Shown in pieces: positions 29,932-32,407 of a DNA stretch of 32,407 nt (the stretch's first letter is position 1; every line of letters begins with the position of its first letter). The DNA is from a virus. The notes under the pieces were generated by a model, which was not told the origin of the DNA, did not search any database, and worked only from the letters and a program-made list of their open reading frames with translations. The stretch is taken from IMG/VR virus record IMGVR_UViG_3300049596_000436, positions 1-32,407 of that record; one strand, given 5' to 3'. The position numbers and the translations under genes were made by a program.

Positions 29932-30231
29932 TTATCTCATATTAAACATTACTTTTTCACTTTCACTAAGCTCATCATAAGTTGGAGCTATATAACCATT
30001 GATTAAAAAATCCTCTGTGTGATAGGCTTCATTTCTGTAACCAATTTTACCACGTGAAACGGGCTTTTGAATTTCGTTGAATAGTAGATGTAGACTTGAA
30101 ACTGAAACCTTTTCTAATTTTATAATTTGGTACAGCGTTTTACCTCTTGAGATCAGATTATAGATTCTATTTTGCACGTCAATCGGTAGGTTAGCAAAGT
30201 GCTTAGTGTGATATTTTTTCTTAGTTTTCAT
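29932..30231 (-). CDS. Putative helix-turn-helix protein (99 aa)
   Basis: ATG at 30231. Residues about 13-52 (NLPIDVQNRIYNLISRGKTLYQIIKLEKVSVSSLHLLFNEI) fit a helix-turn-helix with a ligand-free basic start (KTKKKYHTKH). It may be a small regulator acting on the phage promoters, but this is only a pattern match. Overlaps the membrane protein gene by 11 bases. Confidence 0.45.
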   Translation of the reverse strand: MKTKKKYHTKHFANLPIDVQNRIYNLISRGKTLYQIIKLEKVSVSSLHLLFNEIQKPVSRGKIGYRNEAYHTEDFLINGYIAPTYDELSESEKVMFNMR

Positions 30232-30406
30232 AAATTCCTTTTTCTACATTAAAGTTATCGTAGTTGATCGTTTCGTAATTACGTACTTTTAAACGTCTCT
30301 CAGCTCGTTTCTTTCTCTTCTCAGACATTTCCTCCATTCTTGATAAAACCGCCTTTACAACGAATAAAAACGCTATCATTATTCCTAAATATATTAAACT
30401 TCCCAT
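30221..30406 (-). CDS. Small membrane protein (61 aa)
   Basis: ATG at 30406. One transmembrane helix near the N-terminus (LIYLGIMIAFLFVVKAVL), then a highly basic segment (SEKRKKRAERRLKVRNYE) that should face the cytoplasm. Early region, function unknown. Confidence 0.5.
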   Translation of the reverse strand: MGSLIYLGIMIAFLFVVKAVLSRMEEMSEKRKKRAERRLKVRNYETINYDNFNVEKGIYEN

Positions 30407-30693
30407 TACTGTAATTTTTTATAAGTTACTTTGTTTGATTGTTTCAAAGGATAGATTCCTTCACTTATTAGAGTATCAAATAATAAATCTAACTCTTTGT
30501 TTATTTCTCTAGAATTGAGCTTTAAACAGTTCTTGTAACAAATACCGATTGCTTCTTGAATTTCATTTAGTTTAAATCTATTAGCTTTAAGTCGTTTAAT
30601 CGCTATTATCTTCATTTGCGTCCATTCTAGAGTGTTTGGAATATCCACCGAGAAATACTCTCGGTAGACTTCAAATAGTTCTTTATTTCTCAT
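30406..30693 (-). CDS. Small protein (95 aa), possible DNA-binding helices
   Basis: ATG at 30693. Contains WTQMKIIAIKRLKANRFKLNEIQEAIGICYKNCLKLN, a helix pair of HTH type (basic, with LNEIQEAIG). The ends are polar and basic. No family recognised; possible regulator. Confidence 0.45.
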   Translation of the reverse strand: MRNKELFEVYREYFSVDIPNTLEWTQMKIIAIKRLKANRFKLNEIQEAIGICYKNCLKLNSREINKELDLLFDTLISEGIYPLKQSNKVTYKKLQ

Positions 30694-30838
30694 TTAGCTT
30701 ATCTATTGCGTTATTAATATCATTTAAACGTTTCTGACGTTCTTTCTTAGCTTCAGGGTACATTTGAGAGTCCCACTCGTTTAAACATCTTTGTAAAATG
30801 TTTAATTCGTTTTCTAAAATTTCAATTGCGTAATTCAT
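30683..30838 (-). CDS. Small helical protein (51 aa), unknown function
   Basis: ATG at 30838 overlaps the upstream stop by one base (TAATG); TAA at 30683 overlaps the next gene by 11 bases. Sequence is helical: MNYAIEILENELNILQRC, SQMYPEAKKERQKRLNDINNA. The overlaps support coding; no family. Confidence 0.45.
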   Translation of the reverse strand: MNYAIEILENELNILQRCLNEWDSQMYPEAKKERQKRLNDINNAIDKLNEK

Positions 30839-31023
30839 TACTTAAAAATTAAAATAGATTCAACACTTTTTAACGTTTTTTTACCACCGATAGGCATATA
30901 AGGCTTATCTTCATTTGGTAAGTAACCAAATTTATCACCTTGACAAGCAACATAAATGTTTGCGTTACCTCCTAATCCGTAACCTGTTGCTGTGTTTTCT
31001 AATTTAATGTAGGTTGTTTTCAT
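30838..31023 (-). CDS. Small protein (61 aa), unknown function
   Basis: ATG at 31023, first gene after the dyad promoter element at 31046-31076. Gly-rich start (TYIKLENTATGYGLGGNANIYVACQGDKFGYLP) and a short basic end. Beta-rich; no known family. Confidence 0.45.
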   Translation of the reverse strand: MKTTYIKLENTATGYGLGGNANIYVACQGDKFGYLPNEDKPYMPIGGKKTLKSVESILIFK

Positions 31024-31045
31024 AACTTTAAATTTTAATTATAGA

Positions 31046-31076
31046 CAAATATAACTCTTTTTTTTAATATAAGTTA
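31046..31076 (-). promoter_or_regulatory. Dyad-class promoter element at the head of the early gene cluster
   Basis: Minus strand TAACTTATATTAAAAA, then GAGTTA overlapping TATATTTG; arms TAACTT and GAGTTA are 13 bases apart, a near inverted repeat. It precedes the 61-aa gene by 22 bases and probably drives the cluster from 31.0 to 28.4 kb. Confidence 0.6.
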
Positions 31077-31104
31077 TATTTTATAAAAATAATTTAAAGT
31101 TTTT

Positions 31105-31299
31105 TTACTTGTTGAGTAGGTAAAACTCCAGAAGTCTGTCATAATAAGCTAAATACCTACGATTTCCAGATTGAGATTTTAAATAAGAAATATTAAGATC
31201 AATGAATTTTTGAGGGTCTGAGATCCGGCCGTGTGTAAGATTAAGGTTTTTAAATTCCTTAATTTCTTTTATTTTACTTTCTAGGTCGATTAATTTCAT
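31105..31299 (-). CDS. Small protein (64 aa), unknown function
   Basis: ATG at 31299 chosen; a TTG six bases upstream is possible but less likely. It sits 8 bases after the U-run of a terminator (31307-31332), so expression needs read-through from upstream. Helical and basic: KLIDLESKIKEIKEFKNL, FIDLNISYLKSQSGNRRYLAYYDRLLEFYLLN. No family. Confidence 0.45.
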   Translation of the reverse strand: MKLIDLESKIKEIKEFKNLNLTHGRISDPQKFIDLNISYLKSQSGNRRYLAYYDRLLEFYLLNK

Positions 31300-31305
31300 A
31301 GGCAA

Positions 31306-31367
31306 TAAAAAAAAGGCTACCGAAATAGCCTTGATCTGTTTAATTTAAAAATTATGAAAAAGAATGA
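31306..31367 (-). ncRNA. Candidate small RNA between canonical promoter and terminator
   Basis: The promoter at 31371-31399 places a start near 31366, and the terminator ends near 31307, leaving about 60 bases with no credible ORF. AGAT (31337-31334) can pair with ATCT near the 5' end, next to the terminator stem. It repeats the promoter-RNA-terminator-ORF layout found at 27304-27429. It may alternatively be just a leader for the 64-aa gene. Confidence 0.45.
31307..31332 (-). terminator. Intrinsic terminator downstream of the endolysin gene
   Basis: Minus strand AAGGCTA (31332-31326), loop TTTCGG, TAGCCTT (31319-31313), then T's (31314-31307). A strong 7-bp stem with an eight-T run. It ends the late lysis operon (endolysin stop at 31380). 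The loop is identical to that of the terminator at 6413-6437. Confidence 0.9.
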
Positions 31368-31370
31368 GAT

Positions 31371-31399
31371 CAAATATAACTATATTTTTGGATATACAA
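31371..31399 (-). promoter_or_regulatory. Canonical Bacteroidetes promoter inside the 3' end of the endolysin gene
   Basis: TTG (31399-31397), 18 bases, TATATTTG (31378-31371). Nearly the same 30 bases as the copy at 27401-27429. It overlaps the last codons of the endolysin and would start an RNA about five bases later. Confidence 0.65.
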
Positions 31400-31859
31400 T
31401 ATTGTCTACTCGAATAATATCACCAGAATCAACTTTTTTCTTTAATTGTTGCCAAGTGTAACCGAAAGTTTTTTGAAAATGTGGATAGTCTTTAAACTTT
31501 TTCCAGTCACCGCCCCATTCGTAGTCTTTGCTTTTAAAGTACATTACAACCGTTTTAAAGTATGGCGAATTAATATCCCAGTCAATAGACTCAAAAGTTC
31601 CGTTATTGTCCTTGTCTCGCAAAATAACGACATCAAAAGCACAACCATAGTTATGAATTGATTCACCGCCACGAGCATTGGTTACTTTCGGACGTTGATT
31701 AAACAAAGCGTCTTGTTCTTTATTACTTCTATATACGTGCGAAAAGCGTAATCTAACACCTTTAGGTAAAAGATTATTACATTCTACATAATATTGCTCT
31801 AATTCCTTTCTTATGTTAGGATGAGCAAGTTTAATTCTACTTAACGTCAATTGATCCAT
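31380..31859 (-). CDS. M15-family peptidoglycan endopeptidase (endolysin)
   Basis: ATG at 31859, overlapping the holin-like gene by 23 bases; 159 residues. VanY/M15C motifs: VRLRFSHVYRSNKEQDALFNQ, SIHNYGCAFDVV (residues 67-78) with zinc ligands His69 and Asp76, EWGGDW (114-119) with candidate catalytic Glu114, and DYPHFQ (124-129) with third ligand His127. Residues 82-93 (DKDNNGTFESID) fit a calcium-binding EF-hand-like loop, as in the calcium-activated T5 endolysin. It cuts cell-wall peptides to release virions. No signal peptide, so a holin should give access. Confidence 0.85.
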   Translation of the reverse strand: MDQLTLSRIKLAHPNIRKELEQYYVECNNLLPKGVRLRFSHVYRSNKEQDALFNQRPKVTNARGGESIHNYGCAFDVVILRDKDNNGTFESIDWDINSPYFKTVVMYFKSKDYEWGGDWKKFKDYPHFQKTFGYTWQQLKKKVDSGDIIRVDNIVYPKI

Positions 31860-32061
31860 CTTCTACTTTTTGTGCGTTATAAACTGCAACTGCTCCCAAC
31901 TTAACAGAAAGCACTTCTAAAGCTATCTTTAATACAGGTCTACGATCTACTAAACCACTTTCAGCAACTGCTAACGATACAGCACCCAAAACAGATGCAA
32001 TTTTTAAACCTAATTTATTCTTTTTAGGCGTTTTTTCTTGTATTCTTTCTATTATATTCAT
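31837..32061 (-). CDS. Holin-like small membrane protein
   Basis: ATG at 32061, 74 residues. Basic N-tip (IERIQEKTPKKNK), then two hydrophobic stretches: LGLKIASVLGAVSLAVAESG and, after a charged LVDRRPV turn, LKIALEVLSVKLGAVAVYN. This is the size and pattern of a small two-segment holin. It directly precedes and overlaps the endolysin gene. No direct evidence for pore formation. Confidence 0.6.
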   Translation of the reverse strand: MNIIERIQEKTPKKNKLGLKIASVLGAVSLAVAESGLVDRRPVLKIALEVLSVKLGAVAVYNAQKVEDGSIDVK

Positions 32062-32071
32062 AACTATTTAT

Positions 32072-32407
32072 TTATTGATTGAGTATATTACCGATTTCGT
32101 CAGTTTGATTCTTGAATTCATGGTAATTAAAATCCTTGTTTAGACTATCTTTAACAAAGTCAAGCCCTATGTAAGCAGTAAATTTACCATCTTTAAAAAC
32201 AGGACAAGCTACCAAACTTTTTATTCCTTGTTCATGTAGTGCAATTCGAGTCGCATTTTCTTTTATATCATTAATGTCGCTATAACACATTTTATTAAGC
32301 ATTATTTCCTGTAAAAATCTCGGAAATAAAGAAGTCGGTAAATTCTGCAATTGCATAGCCTCGCTACTAATACCCCTGTTACATACTTCATACGCTAAAC
32401 TTTGATG
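32072..32407 (-). CDS. GAF-like membrane protein, C-terminal part (continues from 403 to 1)
   Basis: This is residues 93-203 of the gene starting at 403; TAA at 32072. Frames agree exactly when base 32407 is placed on base 127. Motifs in this part: FPRFLQEIMLNKMCYSDINDIKE, EQGIKSLVACPVFKDGKFTAYIGLDF, the latter typical of GAF-domain cores. It ends 10 bases before the holin-like gene start. An ATG at 32356 exists but is an internal methionine. Confidence 0.75.
   Translation of the reverse strand, partial: HQSLAYEVCNRGISSEAMQLQNLPTSLFPRFLQEIMLNKMCYSDINDIKENATRIALHEQGIKSLVACPVFKDGKFTAYIGLDFVKDSLNKDFNYHEFKNQTDEIGNILNQ
32281..32407. repeat. Second copy of the terminal direct repeat
   Basis: Identical to bases 1-127, see the entry there. 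It should be trimmed to obtain the 32,280-bp circle. Confidence 0.95.

Noticed and set aside
20000-31300. Lysogeny module
   Set aside because: No integrase, transposase, excisionase or CI/Cro-type repressor pair in either strand; all genes are co-oriented.
1-32407. Exact 127-bp terminal repeats as a true phage end structure
   Set aside because: The length equals a common assembler k-mer and a gene runs in frame through the join, so circular overlap is simpler. Read coverage at the join would decide.

Overview
The window is a complete small tailed-phage genome that closes on itself. Bases 1-127 are repeated exactly at 32281-32407, and one gene reads in frame across the join, so the unique circle is 32,280 bp. 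DNA is AT-rich, every credible gene is on the minus strand, genes are tightly packed with ATGA/TAATG overlaps, and no gap exceeds 160 bases. The promoters match the Bacteroidetes form (TTG-N18-TAnnTTTG), and many proteins resemble families typical of Flavobacteriia phages. A tape-measure protein, a tail-tube-like protein and a tail-chaperone frameshift point to a siphovirus. I see no integrase, repressor, tRNA or CRISPR array, so a lytic lifestyle is likely.

Transcription runs from high to low coordinates. The early/middle region (about 31.3-20.0 kb) starts with many tiny unknown genes (31.3-28.4 kb). An exported pair follows (secreted protein and lipoprotein, 28.4-27.7 kb) with a relic NUMOD4 protein, then a structured noncoding leader at 27.26-27.42 kb. 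The replication genes come next (initiator-like protein containing an iteron cluster, then a RecA/DnaB-fold helicase, 27.06-25.33 kb). After them lie a C5-cytosine methyltransferase, a NinG-like nuclease, an ERF annealing protein, a small RlpA-like exported protein, a MazG-like pyrophosphatase and a DUF3127 SSB-like protein.

The late region (about 20.0 kb down to 0, then across the join to 31.4 kb) has small and large terminase, a tail assembly chaperone with a -1 frameshift site, tail and receptor-binding proteins, the tape measure, prohead protease, scaffold, major capsid, tail tube, portal (fused to a winged helix and a Mu-F-like tail), connectors, two fibre/adhesin genes, and a lysis cassette (GAF-like membrane protein, holin-like protein, M15 endolysin). 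The tail genes precede the head genes, and the portal lies downstream of the capsid gene, unlike the usual order.

The main non-coding signals are: (i) a repeated promoter element in two classes, one with a canonical -33 TTG followed closely by a noncoding RNA and a terminator, the other with a conserved AT-rich dyad in place of TTG; (ii) an interleaved-stem (pseudoknot or attenuator) RNA at the head of the replication operon and another before the DUF3127 gene; (iii) strong hairpin terminators around the tail-tube gene and after the endolysin, two of which share the same loop.
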